This document shows, in pieces, positions 42,976 to 52,007 of a stretch of DNA of 64,000 nucleotides. The position numbers and the translations under genes were made by a program. A model generated the notes under the pieces. It had not been told where the DNA came from. It did no database searches and worked only from the letters and a program-made list of their open reading frames with translations. How positions within the stretch are numbered: the stretch's first letter is position 1; every line of letters starts with the position of its first letter. The stretch lies in contig NZ_JABBND010000012.1 in the NCBI RefSeq assembly GCF_012933465.1, positions 124,001-188,000 on the forward strand, written 5' to 3'. Source of the stretch: Actinomycetospora sp. TBRC 11914. GTDB taxonomy: Bacteria; Actinomycetota; Actinomycetes; Mycobacteriales; Pseudonocardiaceae.

Positions 42976-44040
42976 CCGGTGGTGCGCCCAGAGGTCGCCG
43001 AGCAGGGTGGCCCGCGGCAGCAGCCACCCCGCCTCCGGCCCGGGAGCCCAGCCCCCGCCCCGGCTCGTGATCTGCCCCAGCCCGGTCAGCGCCGGCGTGA
43101 GCCGGAGCAGCTCCAGGTAGACGTCCGACTCGTCGATCCGGCTCCCGTCGACACGCACGGTCGCGCCGAGCAGGCCCGTGAGTGCCGTGCCGAGGTCCTC
43201 GAGCGGCTGGTCGCCGGCCGACAGCAGGATGGCCAGGGCGAGCTCGGCGAGCACACCGTGGAGGGTCCCGGGGTCGAACCACCCGCGCAGCCGGCGGAGC
43301 ACCTCGCGGTCGTCCCCGGCGGCGCGGAGGGGGACGAGCTTCCCGCGGTTCCGGCGCAGCAGCCGCGTCGAGGCGAGGACCTCGTGCACGCCGGCCAGCG
43401 GGGGGAGGTCCTCCTCGCGCTGCGCCGGCTTCGTCGTGGGCGCCCAGTCCGGGCGCCGGGCCTGGACCTCGCGGACGGTCGCGCGCGGCAGCCGCCCGGC
43501 CGGCGTCGGGGTCACCCCGGGGCCGACGACGTCGAGCACCATCCGCACGGGCTCCGGCACCCGGCCCGCGACCTGCGCCACCAACCGGTCCGCGCGGGCC
43601 TGGTCGAAGGGGCGCACGACCTCGTCGGTGCCGCCCCGCGCGATCGCCTCGCGGAGCTCGTCGAAGCCGCCGGCGCCGCCGCAGTCCTCGGGTGGGCAGT
43701 CGCCCTCGCCGTACACGCACCCGGGCCCCTCGCCACCCGCGCCGAGGAGCTCGACGTCGTGGGTCCAGTCGTCCCCGAAGTCGTACGCGTAGATCCAGCG
43801 GGCCGGGAGGTCGGACAGCCGGGTCCGCCGCTCGTCCTCGACGTCCGGGCCGTCGGGGTCCACCACCCCGTGGTGGACGTCGCCGACCACGAACTCGTGC
43901 AGGTGCGAGTCGGTCCACCCGAGCGCGACCTGGAGCATCAGGTGGACCTCGTCGAGCGTCGCCGCGGCCGGGAGGTCGACGACGCGGACCACGTCGGGAC
44001 GGACGTCGCGCAGCTGGACCCGCAGCCGGAAGGTCTCCAC
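42967..44040 (-). CDS. pRiA4b ORF-3 family protein
   Basis: This 357-residue protein has an N-terminal pRiA4b ORF-3-like domain (about 1-160): RLRVQLRDVRPDVVRVVDLPAAATLDEVHLMLQVALGWTDSHLHEF and later IYAYDFGDDWTHDVELL. The conserved CVYGEGDCPPEDCGG cysteine segment follows and may bind metal. The C-terminal half is helical and unrecognised. The family's function is unknown; it is often found on plasmids or in accessory DNA. The GTG at 44040 has a TACGGT hexamer 8 nt upstream. Confidence 0.82.
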   Translation of the reverse strand: METFRLRVQLRDVRPDVVRVVDLPAAATLDEVHLMLQVALGWTDSHLHEFVVGDVHHGVVDPDGPDVEDERRTRLSDLPARWIYAYDFGDDWTHDVELLGAGGEGPGCVYGEGDCPPEDCGGAGGFDELREAIARGGTDEVVRPFDQARADRLVAQVAGRVPEPVRMVLDVVGPGVTPTPAGRLPRATVREVQARRPDWAPTTKPAQREEDLPPLAGVHEVLASTRLLRRNRGKLVPLRAAGDDREVLRRLRGWFDPGTLHGVLAELALAILLSAGDQPLEDLGTALTGLLGATVRVDGSRIDESDVYLELLRLTPALTGLGQITSRGGGWAPGPEAGWLLPRATLLGDLWAHHRSG

Positions 44041-44048
44041 GACCGGGG

Positions 44049-44054
44049 ACCGTA
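44049..44054 (-). promoter_or_regulatory. -10 hexamer of leaderless pRiA4b ORF-3 gene
   Basis: TACGGT on the minus strand ends 8 nt before the GTG at 44040. Confidence 0.45.
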
Positions 44055-44116
44055 GGGGACGTCCCGGAGAGTCCCGATCGAGGCGCGGCCGCGCGCCGCG
44101 TGCCACGCTCGGGGAC

Positions 44117-44512
44117 GTGGTGGGGCACTGGGTGTGGGTCGTGGGCCCGGACTGCTATCTCGACGACGACGGGTCCGAGCACCCCAAGCTCGCCCCCGGC
44201 GCCCCGGCGATGCGCTGGGCCTGCCACCGCGACACCCGGCCGGGCGACCTCGCCGTCCTCTACCGTTCGCAGCGGGCGAAGGACCTCGCCTACCTGCTGC
44301 GCGCGACCTCGGAGCCGGCCCACGAGCCCGGCCCGCGCCCCTGGAACTGCGGGGCCCAGGTGGTCGAGCGCTTCGAGCGCCCCGTCCCGCTCGCCGACCT
44401 GCGCGCCGACCCGGTCACCGCGACGTGGCCCGCGCTGCGCGCCTCCTTCGTGCGCACCGGGGCGCCGGTGCCCGACGACGTCTGGGAGCGGCTCATGGAG
44501 ATGCGCCGGTGA
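44117..44512 (+). CDS. EVE-domain (PUA-like) protein
   Basis: This 131-residue protein is one EVE domain. It begins with HWVWVVGPD, has the aromatic-lined pocket region ACHRDTRPGDLAVLYRS, and ends with ATWPALRASFVRTGAPVPDDVWERL. EVE domains bind modified bases (6mA, 5mC or modified RNA) in many contexts, including restriction enzymes and YTH-like RNA readers. The GTG start at 44117 lies in the divergent region with the pRiA4b gene. Its stop overlaps the start of the RNA 2'-phosphotransferase gene, so both proteins should be made together. Confidence 0.82.
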   Translation: MVGHWVWVVGPDCYLDDDGSEHPKLAPGAPAMRWACHRDTRPGDLAVLYRSQRAKDLAYLLRATSEPAHEPGPRPWNCGAQVVERFERPVPLADLRADPVTATWPALRASFVRTGAPVPDDVWERLMEMRR

Positions 44513-45051
44513 CCGACCGCGTGCGGCTCTCGAAGCGGATGTCGCGGGTGCTCCGCCACGACCCGGCCCGGCTGGGGCTCGAGCTCGACGGCGAGGGCTG
44601 GACGTCGGTCGACGCGCTGGTGCGCGGCCTCTCCGCCCCCGGCCACCCGGTGACGCGGGCCGACGTCGAGGACGTGGTCGCGCACGGCAGCAAGCAGCGC
44701 TACGAGCTCGACGGCGACCGCATCCGCGCCCGGTACGGCCACTCCGTCGACGGCCGCGTCGAGCTCCCGGTCGCCGACCCGCCGGCCGTCCTGTTCCACG
44801 GCACCGGGCCGACGACGGCGGACGCGGTCACCGCCGAGGGCCTGCGGCCGATGGGCCGCCGGTTCGTGCACCTGTCGACCGACGAGGCCACCGCGCGCCG
44901 GGTCGGGGCCCGGCACGGCGGACGTCCGGTGGTGTTCGTCGTGGACGCCGCCGCGGCGGCTGCCGCCGGCGTCGTCTTCCGGCACGGGAACGACGACACC
45001 TGGCTCGCCGACGAGGTCCCGGCCCGTTTCCTGCGGCGCCCCGGGGCCTGA
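44509..45051 (+). CDS. kptA: RNA 2'-phosphotransferase (Tpt1/KptA family)
   Basis: KptA removes an internal RNA 2'-phosphate by transferring it to NAD+, forming ADP-ribose 1'',2''-cyclic phosphate. The N-terminal winged-helix lobe begins LSKRMSRVLRHDPARLGLELD and the NAD-binding lobe contains LFHGTG and RRFVHLSTD. The catalytic Arg-His-Arg-Arg set appears intact: Arg16 and His17 (LRHDP), Arg64 (KQRYEL) and an Arg in GRRFVHLS (about 117-118). The length is 180 residues, as in other bacterial members. Its partner substrates in bacteria are not established. GTGA overlap with the EVE gene. Confidence 0.92.
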   Translation: MTDRVRLSKRMSRVLRHDPARLGLELDGEGWTSVDALVRGLSAPGHPVTRADVEDVVAHGSKQRYELDGDRIRARYGHSVDGRVELPVADPPAVLFHGTGPTTADAVTAEGLRPMGRRFVHLSTDEATARRVGARHGGRPVVFVVDAAAAAAAGVVFRHGNDDTWLADEVPARFLRRPGA

Positions 45052-45092
45052 CGGAACCGTGCGACGATCGGCGCCGTCGAAGGGAGGTGAGC

Positions 45093-45644
45093 GTGGTGAC
45101 GACCCCCGCCTGGCCCGACCATCTGCTGACCCTCGCCGAGTGGGACGGGCTCGTGCCGGTCGAGCGACGCCGGGTGGAGCTGGCGGAAGGGGTGCTGCAG
45201 GTGTCGCCGCGCCCGTCCCGCCGTCACCAACTGGTGAGCGGGCAGCTCGTGGCGGCGCTGGACGCCGCGCTGCGGCCGGCGTGGCGGGCGCTCCCCGAGG
45301 TCGAGCTGACGCTCGAGACGTCCGACCCGCCGACGGTGCGGGTGCCCGACGTCGTGGTCGTCCGGACGGAGGCCGTCGACGCGCGCTCGCGCCTCGGACC
45401 GGCCGACGTCCTGGCCGTCGTCGAGGTCGTCTCGCCCGGCTCGCGACGCGTCGACCGGGTCCTCAAGCTCGCGGAGTACGCCGAGGCCGGGGTCGGTCAC
45501 TACCTGGTCGTGGAGCCCGGCCCCCCGGTCGTGCTCACCTCGTTCCGGCTGGCCGACGGCGTTCTCGTCCCGGCCGGCGAGCACCGCGGCCGGGTCGACC
45601 TCGACCTGGGAACCCCGGTGTCGCTGGACCTCGACGCGTTCTGA
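45093..45644 (+). CDS. Uma2 (DUF820) family nuclease-fold protein
   Basis: This 183-residue protein has the PD-(D/E)xK-type Uma2 fold: RVELAEGVLQVSPRPSRRHQ near the N-terminus, VPDVVVVRTE (about 93-103) and VVEVVSPGSRRVDRVLKLAEYAEAGVGHYLVVEP (about 122-155). The residues expected for metal binding (D, ExxS, K) are present. Uma2 proteins are plentiful in actinobacteria and cyanobacteria, but their role is unknown. A GGGAGG site precedes three in-frame GTG codons (45087, 45093, 45096), so the exact start is uncertain. It is 41 bases downstream of kptA. Confidence 0.85.
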   Translation: MVTTPAWPDHLLTLAEWDGLVPVERRRVELAEGVLQVSPRPSRRHQLVSGQLVAALDAALRPAWRALPEVELTLETSDPPTVRVPDVVVVRTEAVDARSRLGPADVLAVVEVVSPGSRRVDRVLKLAEYAEAGVGHYLVVEPGPPVVLTSFRLADGVLVPAGEHRGRVDLDLGTPVSLDLDAF

Positions 45645-45650
45645 GCCGGG

Positions 45651-47132
45651 TCAGCGGTCCGCGCGCCGCTGCTGCTCCGCGAGGAAGTGCGCGGTGTCGG
45701 CAGTGGCCCCGTAGAGGGCGCGGTAGTGGCGGTGGAACGCGTCGTGGAGCTCCCGGTGCGCCGGGTCGGGCTCGACGGTCTCCGCGATCGGGTTCCACGC
45801 CCGCACGTCGTCGGCGGCCCCGACCGCGGCGGCCGCGAGGAACGCGTCCCCGAGCGCCGCGCCGGTGGTGTCGGCGGGGACGTCCTGCGCGAGGCCGGCG
45901 ACGTCGCTGACGATCCGCGTCCACAGTCCGCCCCGGGTCCCGCCGCCGACCGCCACCAATCGCGGTGACGCCGGGCCGCCCGCGTCGGCGAAGGCCTCGA
46001 GGTTGTGCCGCACGCCGTGCGCGATGCCCTCGAGCGCGGCGCGGTACAGCTCGGCGCGCCCGTGCGCCGTGGTCAGCCCGACGACGACGCCGCGGGCGTC
46101 CGGATCGAAGACCGGCGTCCGCTCGCCCGCGAAGTACGGCAGGAGCAGCAGACCGCGGCTCCCCGCCGGGACCTCGGCGGCCGCCGCGACGAGCTCGTCG
46201 TAGCCGCGCCCGGTGAGGTCGCGCAGCCAGGCGGTGATCGCCCCGGACGTCGCCATCCCGGCGGCCGTGGTGAACGAGCCGGGCGCGACGCCCCGGGTCG
46301 CCCAGAGGTTCTCGTGCCGGGCGGGTGCGGGCGTGACCTGCACCAGGAACATCGTCGTGCCGTACATGACCATGGTGTCGCCGGGGTCGCGGACCCCGGC
46401 GCTCACCGACTCCGCCCAGGCGTCGACCGTCCCGGCGGTGACCGGCGTACCGGCCCGCAGCCCGGTCGTCGCCGCGGCCTCGGCGGTGACCGTGCCGGCG
46501 ACCTCGGTCGGCCAGGCGAGGCGGGGCAGCACCAGGCCCGGCGCGACCAGCTCGGCCCAGTCGTGGGCCCAGTCGGCGGCCTCGAGGTCGTACATCGGGT
46601 CGCACTGGCTCGCGGAGTGGTGGTCGAGGACGTACTCGCCGGTCAGCCGGTGCACGAGGAACGAGCTCGCCATGAGGAAGAGCCGGGTCGCGTCGTACAC
46701 GTGCGGCTCGTGGTCCCGCAGCCACCGCCACTTCGGCCCGACGGCCTGGCTGGAGAGCGGCGTGCCGCCCCGGCGCAGGATCTCCGCGGCGCCGAGCTCG
46801 TCGGTCAGCGCGGCGATCTCCGCGGTCGCGCGGGTGTCGACGCCGTAGAGGATCGCCGGGCGCAGCGGGCGGCCGTCGGCGTCGGCGGGGAGCAGCACCG
46901 GGCCGATCCCGGAGACGCCGACCGCGTCGGGCGGCTCCCGGCCGTCGAGCAGCTCACGGCACAGCGTGGTGAAGTCCGTCCACCACACGTCCTCGGCGTC
47001 GTGCTCGACCCGGCCCGGGCGCGGGGTCGACGTCACGTGCTCCACCTCGGCGCGGGCGACGACGGTGCCGTCGGCGCCGGCGAGCACGCCCTTCGACGAC
47101 GACGTGCCGATGTCGACCCCGAGGAACGTCAC
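45651..47132 (-). CDS. FGGY-family carbohydrate kinase
   Basis: This 493-residue sugar kinase opens with the ATP-phosphate motif GVDIGTSSSKGVLAGADG and has the FGGY signature regions YFAGERTPVFDPDARG and the adenosine motif VAVGGGTRGGLWTRIVSDVAG. It most resembles xylulokinase/gluconokinase-type members, but the substrate cannot be fixed from the sequence. It is the last gene of a minus-strand set (rmlA, deacetylase, SDR, kinase), 9 bases after the SDR gene. Only 6 bases separate its stop from the convergent Uma2 gene. Confidence 0.88.
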   Translation of the reverse strand: MTFLGVDIGTSSSKGVLAGADGTVVARAEVEHVTSTPRPGRVEHDAEDVWWTDFTTLCRELLDGREPPDAVGVSGIGPVLLPADADGRPLRPAILYGVDTRATAEIAALTDELGAAEILRRGGTPLSSQAVGPKWRWLRDHEPHVYDATRLFLMASSFLVHRLTGEYVLDHHSASQCDPMYDLEAADWAHDWAELVAPGLVLPRLAWPTEVAGTVTAEAAATTGLRAGTPVTAGTVDAWAESVSAGVRDPGDTMVMYGTTMFLVQVTPAPARHENLWATRGVAPGSFTTAAGMATSGAITAWLRDLTGRGYDELVAAAAEVPAGSRGLLLLPYFAGERTPVFDPDARGVVVGLTTAHGRAELYRAALEGIAHGVRHNLEAFADAGGPASPRLVAVGGGTRGGLWTRIVSDVAGLAQDVPADTTGAALGDAFLAAAAVGAADDVRAWNPIAETVEPDPAHRELHDAFHRHYRALYGATADTAHFLAEQQRRADR

Positions 47133-47141
47133 CGCGCGCCC

Positions 47142-47837
47142 TCATCCCACCCGCGGCAGGTCGATCTCCTCGACCCCGGTCTCGACGGCGCGCAGGATCT
47201 CCTCGGCCACGTGCTCGGCGGTGTCGCCGGCGCCGGGCCCGCGGAAGCGGTCGGCGCCGGCCTGGAGCTTGTCGTGGAACTCCGACTCAGTGTAGGTCGG
47301 CAGCACCGTCGAGACCACGATCCCGTCGCCGGCCCACTCGGCCCGCGCGACGGCCGACAGCATGTTCAGCGCCGACTTCGTCGCCGCGTACGCGCCGAGG
47401 CCGGGGATCACCCTCCTGCTCGTGCCCGAGCTGATGTTGACGACGGCGCCCTCGCCCCGCTCGCGCATCGCCGGCACGACGGCCTGCATCATCGCGAGCG
47501 CGGCGCCGACGTTGAGGTCGAGGATCGCGGCGTAGTCGGCCGGGTCGACGTCGGCGAGCGGCACGTGCAGGCCGCGGCCCGCGTTGTTGACCAGCACGTC
47601 GACGCGGCCGAAGCGCTCGAGCGCCGCGTCGACGATCCGCCGGCGGTCCTCGGCGCGCGTCACGTCCGCGGTGACCGCGACCGAACCGTCGAGCTCCTTC
47701 TCCAGCGCGGCCAGCCGGTCCTCCCGCCGGGCGGCGAGCACGACCCGTGCCCCGCGGGCGTGCGCGAGGCGGGCGGTCGCCTCGCCGATGCCGGACGAGG
47801 CGCCGGTGATCACGACGACGCGGTCGGTGATGTCCAT
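47142..47837 (-). CDS. short-chain dehydrogenase/reductase
   Basis: This classical SDR of 231 residues has the cofactor motif TGASSGIG (residues 11-18), the NNAG motif (about 88) and the active-site Ser with YAATK (Tyr and Lys about 152-156). The ARR after the second strand favours NADP(H). The substrate is unknown. It overlaps the 3' end of the deacetylase gene by 28 bases and is followed 9 bases later by the FGGY kinase, so these genes are most likely co-transcribed and may act on one sugar or polyol. Confidence 0.9.
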   Translation of the reverse strand: MDITDRVVVITGASSGIGEATARLAHARGARVVLAARREDRLAALEKELDGSVAVTADVTRAEDRRRIVDAALERFGRVDVLVNNAGRGLHVPLADVDPADYAAILDLNVGAALAMMQAVVPAMRERGEGAVVNISSGTSRRVIPGLGAYAATKSALNMLSAVARAEWAGDGIVVSTVLPTYTESEFHDKLQAGADRFRGPGAGDTAEHVAEEILRAVETGVEEIDLPRVG

Positions 47838-48769
47838 GCGCCCGGCTTCCCCCCACCGCTCCCGGCCACGCCGGGGGGCGGGACGTGCTCGGTCCACCAG
47901 TCGGCGACCTGCTGGCGGTGCACCAGCGAGATCCCCGGCTGCCCGGCCACCCACGCGAGGAAGTCGCGCACGGCGACGGCCCGGGCGGCCTGCCCGCTCC
48001 ACCGGGGGTGCAGCCCGACCGTCATGAGCCGGGCCCCGGCGCCGGCGCGGGCCTCGTCGAGCAGGAGGCCCGCCGCCCCGATCAGCGTCTCGGCGAAGTG
48101 GCGCGGGGTCGCGTAGGTGGGCGCGAGGAAGTAGCGGGTGTCGTTGGTGACCTTGGAGTACGGCACGACGAGCCACGGCGAGCCGTCGACGTCGGTCCAG
48201 TAGGGCAGCTCGTCGTTGACGGCGTCGCTGTCGTAGGTCAGGTCGGGATGGGCCGCGGCGAGGCGCCGGGTCCGCTCGGAGGGGAACGACCGCACGTACC
48301 AGCCCCGCACCGGGCGGCCCACCAGCTCGGGCAGCACCCGCATCGCGTGCTCGAGGTCCGCGCGCTCCTCGTCCTCGGTCATCGCGGTCACCTCGGCCCA
48401 CCGGTACCCGTGCCCGAGGACGTCGTGGTCGCTGCGCCGCAGCCAGTCGGCGAAGGGCGGGTTGCGCTCCAGGGCCCGCGCGCAGACGCCGAACGTGACC
48501 GGCACGTCGAACCGCTCGACGAGCCGGACCAGGCGCCAGATGCCGACCCGGGAGCCGAACTCGTAGTGCCCCTCGGTGCCCAGGTCGCGGACCGCCGGGT
48601 CGATCGGCAGCGCGTACTCGCCCCAGGCGTCGTTGCCCTCGCCGTCGGGCCAGGAGGCTTCGGCACCTTCCTCGACGTTGACGACGACGTTGACCGCGAC
48701 CAGCGAGCCGTCGGGCCACCGCCCGAGCGGGGCGGTCGGTCCGTGGCCGACGAGGTCGCGGTCGGTCAC
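47810..48769 (-). CDS. polysaccharide deacetylase family protein (PuuE-like)
   Basis: This 319-residue NodB-fold protein has the PuuE/allantoinase-type pattern: [11 protein letters not shown] near the start, [35 protein letters not shown] (about 66-100), [22 protein letters not shown] (metal-site region) and [21 protein letters not shown]. PuuE members hydrolyse allantoin; others act on N-acetyl sugars. No signal peptide is visible. The GTG overlaps the rmlA stop (GTGA). Confidence 0.85.
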   Translation of the reverse strand: MTDRDLVGHGPTAPLGRWPDGSLVAVNVVVNVEEGAEASWPDGEGNDAWGEYALPIDPAVRDLGTEGHYEFGSRVGIWRLVRLVERFDVPVTFGVCARALERNPPFADWLRRSDHDVLGHGYRWAEVTAMTEDEERADLEHAMRVLPELVGRPVRGWYVRSFPSERTRRLAAAHPDLTYDSDAVNDELPYWTDVDGSPWLVVPYSKVTNDTRYFLAPTYATPRHFAETLIGAAGLLLDEARAGAGARLMTVGLHPRWSGQAARAVAVRDFLAWVAGQPGISLVHRQQVADWWTEHVPPPGVAGSGGGKPGAWTSPTASS

Positions 48770-49680
48770 GAGGGCGGCCCGGGGCGCACCACCCCGGTGG
48801 CGAGGGCGCGGCGGGCGACGTCGATGACGTACTCGCCGTAGCGGGACTTGGCCTGGGCGGTGCCGAGGCGCAGGGCGTCGTCGGGGGTGATCCAGCCCTC
48901 GCGCAGCGCGAGCTCCTCGAGGCAGGCGATGCGCACGCCCTGGCGGTGCTCGAGGACCTGGACGTACTGGCCGGCCTCGATGAGCGACTCGTGGGTGCCG
49001 GTGTCGAGCCAGGCGAAGCCGCGGCCGAGGTCGATCAGGCGGGCGTCGCCGCGGTTCATGTAGGCCAGGTTGAGGTCGGTGATCTCGAGCTCGCCGCGGG
49101 TGGAGGGCTCGAGCTCGCCGGCGAGGCGCACGACGTCGTTGTCGTAGAAGTAGAGCCCGGTGATGGCCCGGTTGCTGCGGGGCTCGGCCGGTTTCTCCTC
49201 GATGGAGATCAGCCGGCCCGAGGCGTCGGCCTCGCCGACGCCGTAGCGCTCGGGGTCGCCGACGGGGTAGCCGAACAGGGTGGCGCCCTTGTCGGCCTCG
49301 ACCTGGGCGACGGCGCGCTGCAGGACCGTCGAGAAGCCCTGGCCGTGGAAGATGTTGTCGCCCAGCACGAGGGCGGCGGCGTCGTCGCCGATGTGCTCGG
49401 CGCCGATGAGGAAGGCCTCGGCGAGCCCGTTGGGCTCGGCCTGTTCGGCGTAGGAGAAGCGCACGCCCAGCTCGTGGCCGTCGCCGAGCAGCCGCTGGAA
49501 CGCGGGCAGGTCGACGGGGGTGGAGATGATCAGGATGTCCCGGATCCCGGCGATCATGAGCACCGAGATCGGGTAGTAGATCATCGGCTTGTCGTAGACG
49601 GGCAGCAGCTGCTTGGACACCGCCCGGGTCACCGGGTGCAGCCGGGTCCCGCTGCCCCCCGCCAGCACGATCCCTTTCAC
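48766..49680 (-). CDS. rmlA: glucose-1-phosphate thymidylyltransferase
   Basis: RmlA makes dTDP-glucose from dTTP and glucose 1-phosphate, the first step to dTDP-rhamnose. The 304-residue protein begins [17 protein letters not shown] with the nucleotide-binding motif, then [25 protein letters not shown], and [13 protein letters not shown]. The GTG start has TACAGT 7 nt before it and no ribosome-binding site, so it is probably leaderless. The genes rmlB, C and D are not in this window. It heads the four-gene minus-strand set. Confidence 0.95.
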   Translation of the reverse strand: MKGIVLAGGSGTRLHPVTRAVSKQLLPVYDKPMIYYPISVLMIAGIRDILIISTPVDLPAFQRLLGDGHELGVRFSYAEQAEPNGLAEAFLIGAEHIGDDAAALVLGDNIFHGQGFSTVLQRAVAQVEADKGATLFGYPVGDPERYGVGEADASGRLISIEEKPAEPRSNRAITGLYFYDNDVVRLAGELEPSTRGELEITDLNLAYMNRGDARLIDLGRGFAWLDTGTHESLIEAGQYVQVLEHRQGVRIACLEELALREGWITPDDALRLGTAQAKSRYGEYVIDVARRALATGVVRPGPPS

Positions 49681-49687
49681 GGGCCCG

Positions 49688-49693
49688 ACTGTA
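49688..49693 (-). promoter_or_regulatory. -10 hexamer of leaderless rmlA
   Basis: TACAGT on the minus strand ends 7 nt before the rmlA GTG at 49680. It is the likely promoter of the four-gene set. Confidence 0.55.
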
Positions 49694-49884
49694 GACGGCG
49701 GCCCCGACGCCGATCCCCGGTGCCGTACCGGGCGGCGTCCTCGCCCGATCGTGTGGCCGCGTCGCGGATCGATAACGACGGCGGCCGCGGGTGCGACATC
49801 CCCGGCAGAACGGCCCCCGGCAGCCCCCACGGCGCCGGTTCGCGGTGCCGTTCGCGATCCGGCCACACCTCTCGGGGGAGTCCT

Positions 49885-50193
49885 GTGTCTGCTCACCGCG
49901 CGCACCGTCGTGTCCGTCCGGCCCGTCCCGCCACCGCGGTCCTCGCCGGCGCCGCCGCCCTCGGGCTCGGGGCCGGGCCGCTGGTCGCGGTCGCCTCGGC
50001 GGCCCCGGCGGTGCACACCGACGCGACCACCGCGACCACCGTGACCGCCGCGACTCCGGTGACCAGCGCGGTCCCGGCCGCCGACGGGCTCGCCGGCGAC
50101 GCGCTCTGGTACGGCCTGCTGACGACGGCCGCCGTGGCCGGGGCGGCGGGTGCCCACCAGCTCGCCCCGGGCCGCCCGCGCCGCCGCGCGTGA
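49885..50193 (+). CDS. small secreted or surface protein, hypothetical
   Basis: This 102-residue protein has a classic signal-peptide shape: a basic N-terminus ([11 protein letters not shown]), a hydrophobic run ([21 protein letters not shown]) and an A-P-A cleavage-like end near residue 40. A Thr-rich stretch follows ([18 protein letters not shown]), then a second hydrophobic segment (about 74-90) before the basic terminus. This could be a secreted protein retained by a C-terminal anchor. A GGGGGAG ribosome-binding site is 4 nt before the GTG. No family is recognised. A hairpin follows the stop. Confidence 0.55.
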   Translation: MSAHRAHRRVRPARPATAVLAGAAALGLGAGPLVAVASAAPAVHTDATTATTVTAATPVTSAVPAADGLAGDALWYGLLTTAAVAGAAGAHQLAPGRPRRRA

Positions 50194-50196
50194 CCG

Positions 50197-50236
50197 CCGC
50201 GGGTTCCCCGGGAGGCGCGGGCCCGGGGAACCGCGG
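50197..50236. terminator. bidirectional hairpin between convergent genes
   Basis: Arms at 50197-50212 and 50222-50236 pair along 15 bp with one bulged G. The hairpin lies between the small secreted protein gene and the MpaB-family gene. Confidence 0.6.
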
Positions 50237-50238
50237 CG

Positions 50239-51267
50239 TCAGGCGGGGAAGGGCAGGAGCTCCTCGCGGTGGTGCTTCGGGTAGGGCACCGGGCCCGCCT
50301 GGCGGGCCCGCTCGGCCAGGATCGCGGCGTACTGCTCGCGCGGGTCGGTGATGCCGTACTGCGCGCGGGCCTCGGCGGGCTCGCGGACCACCGGGCGCAC
50401 CGGCGGGACGCCCCGCAGGACGGGCTCCAGGATCGGCACGGTGCGCGGGCTCGCGAGCCGGAGCGCCCACACCTGCAGCCAGGTGCTCGCGGCGACCGCC
50501 CGGACGACGGGACGCGTGAGCGCGATGGCGACCCGGTCGGTGAGCCCGGACTGCCGGGTGGCGCCGAGCTTGCGCATCCAGCGCGGCAGCGTCGCGATGA
50601 CGGCGCGGCGCGCGATGGTGTTGAACACGAACCGCAGGGGCGCGGGCATGCGCTCCGGCAGGACGGTCGTGCTCGCGTCGAGCAGGAAGTCCATCATGTC
50701 CTGCGCGACCTCGGAGCCCACCAGCCGCGGGCGGTAGGCCGCGAAGTAGGCGCGGACGCCGTCGCGGGTACGGGGGATGTCGGCCGGGTCGATCGTCTGG
50801 AACTCGGCGGCCCGCGCGCACTCCTCCCAGTACTGCGCCTCCTCGGCCTCGGTGAGCTTCCCCGGGCCGAACACCTCGTAGGTGTAGAGGATCGAGTGCC
50901 ACGCGGTGAGGTGGATCCAGAGCTGGGAGTCCGGGTCGTTCGCGTCGTAGCGCCCGCCGGTGACCGGGTCGTCCCCGACCGCCCGAGAGTGGATCTTCAC
51001 GAGGGTGTCGGAGGCCCGGAGCACCGACTCGGCGTCGCCGAACTTCACCGTCGCGAAGTACTGCATCGTGCGGTCGTAGCGCAGCTTCGGGCGCTGCTTG
51101 ACCTGCCCGGACTGGTCGACGGAGGCGACGAGGTGGGGGTCGAGCTCCTCGATGACGACGGCCCGGAGGAACCCGAGCACGACCGAGGTCGGATAGCGCC
51201 ACACGCGCCAGGTCACCGAGCCGGGACCGAAGAAGCCGTAGTCCTGCTGACGCCGGACGCCCACCAT
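50239..51267 (-). CDS. MpaB-family oxygenase (DUF2236)
   Basis: This 342-residue protein fits the MpaB/latex-clearing-protein family, putative heme-containing oxygenases. Family-like segments are DYGFFGPGSVTWRVWRYPTSVVLGFLRAVVIEELDPHL near the start, then VKIHSRAVG and LWIHLTAWHSILYTYEVFG, which hold the conserved histidines. A GGAGGTGG ribosome-binding site lies at the ATG. The substrate is unknown. A TTACCT hexamer occurs upstream near 51300, but the promoter is not certain. Confidence 0.85.
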   Translation of the reverse strand: MVGVRRQQDYGFFGPGSVTWRVWRYPTSVVLGFLRAVVIEELDPHLVASVDQSGQVKQRPKLRYDRTMQYFATVKFGDAESVLRASDTLVKIHSRAVGDDPVTGGRYDANDPDSQLWIHLTAWHSILYTYEVFGPGKLTEAEEAQYWEECARAAEFQTIDPADIPRTRDGVRAYFAAYRPRLVGSEVAQDMMDFLLDASTTVLPERMPAPLRFVFNTIARRAVIATLPRWMRKLGATRQSGLTDRVAIALTRPVVRAVAASTWLQVWALRLASPRTVPILEPVLRGVPPVRPVVREPAEARAQYGITDPREQYAAILAERARQAGPVPYPKHHREELLPFPA

Positions 51268-51428
51268 CCACCTCCGTTGCTGTAGGTGCGACCGAAGGTA
51301 ACAGCAAACAGCGCGTACGGGCTACTACCGGTAAGAGGTACAGCGCGTCGCGCGGTCGAGGGAGACCCGGAGGAACCTCGGGGGTCGTCCCCGAGGTGGT
51401 CGTGGCGGCGCCGCGTGAGGCTGCCTGC

Positions 51429-52007
51429 ATGTGCCTGCCGCCGCGTCACCGCCGCTACACCCGGGTCCTGGAGCTCGCCGGGCAGGAGGCGACGGCGCTG
51501 GGGGCGCCCGCGATCGGGACGGCCCACCTGGTGCTCGGGCTCGTCCGCGAGGACCGGGAGTCCGGGACGGGGCTGCTCGCCGGGATCGAGCCGGAGGCCC
51601 TGCGCGCGCTGCTGCCGCGGGCGGGCCGGGCGGGCCGGGAGGGCCGGACCCGGCCGCCGGCCTCGCCGGCGCTGAGCCTGCGGGCCGGGGTGGCCGTCGG
51701 GGCGGCGCAGCGGCGCGCGGACCGTCACGGCGTCCCCGAGCTGGAGGTCGCCGACGTGGCCGCGGCGGTGCTGGCCGACCCGGACTGCGCCGGGGTGGCC
51801 CTGTTGGAGCGTCTCGGGGTCGACGTGGGCGACCTGTGGTGCCGGGTCGCGGCCGATCGCGACGCGGGCTACGTCCCGGGGCTCGCGGCAGCCGGTCGGG
51901 TCGCGTCGGGCGAGGTGTCCAGGCCGTGCTCGGCGGCGTGCCGGTCGAGCTCGGCGAGGAGGTTCTCGATCGTCTCGGTGGTCCCGCCGGAGCGGCGCTC
52001 GAGGTAG
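51429..52007 (+). CDS. Clp N-terminal (Clp_N) domain protein
   Basis: This 192-residue protein carries Clp repeat-like sequence in its first half: RVLELAGQEATALGAPAIGTAHLVLGLV (about 9-36), and again AVGAAQRRADRHGVPELEVADVAAAVL (about 84-110). Such stand-alone Clp_N proteins lack the ATPase and may bind substrates or adaptors. I chose the ATG at 51429, with GAGG 8 nt before it; a GTG at 51396 is in frame. The last 139 bases overlap the convergent 94-residue gene on the other strand, and the C-terminal 45 residues look non-homologous. Confidence 0.65.
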   Translation: MCLPPRHRRYTRVLELAGQEATALGAPAIGTAHLVLGLVREDRESGTGLLAGIEPEALRALLPRAGRAGREGRTRPPASPALSLRAGVAVGAAQRRADRHGVPELEVADVAAAVLADPDCAGVALLERLGVDVGDLWCRVAADRDAGYVPGLAAAGRVASGEVSRPCSAACRSSSARRFSIVSVVPPERRSR

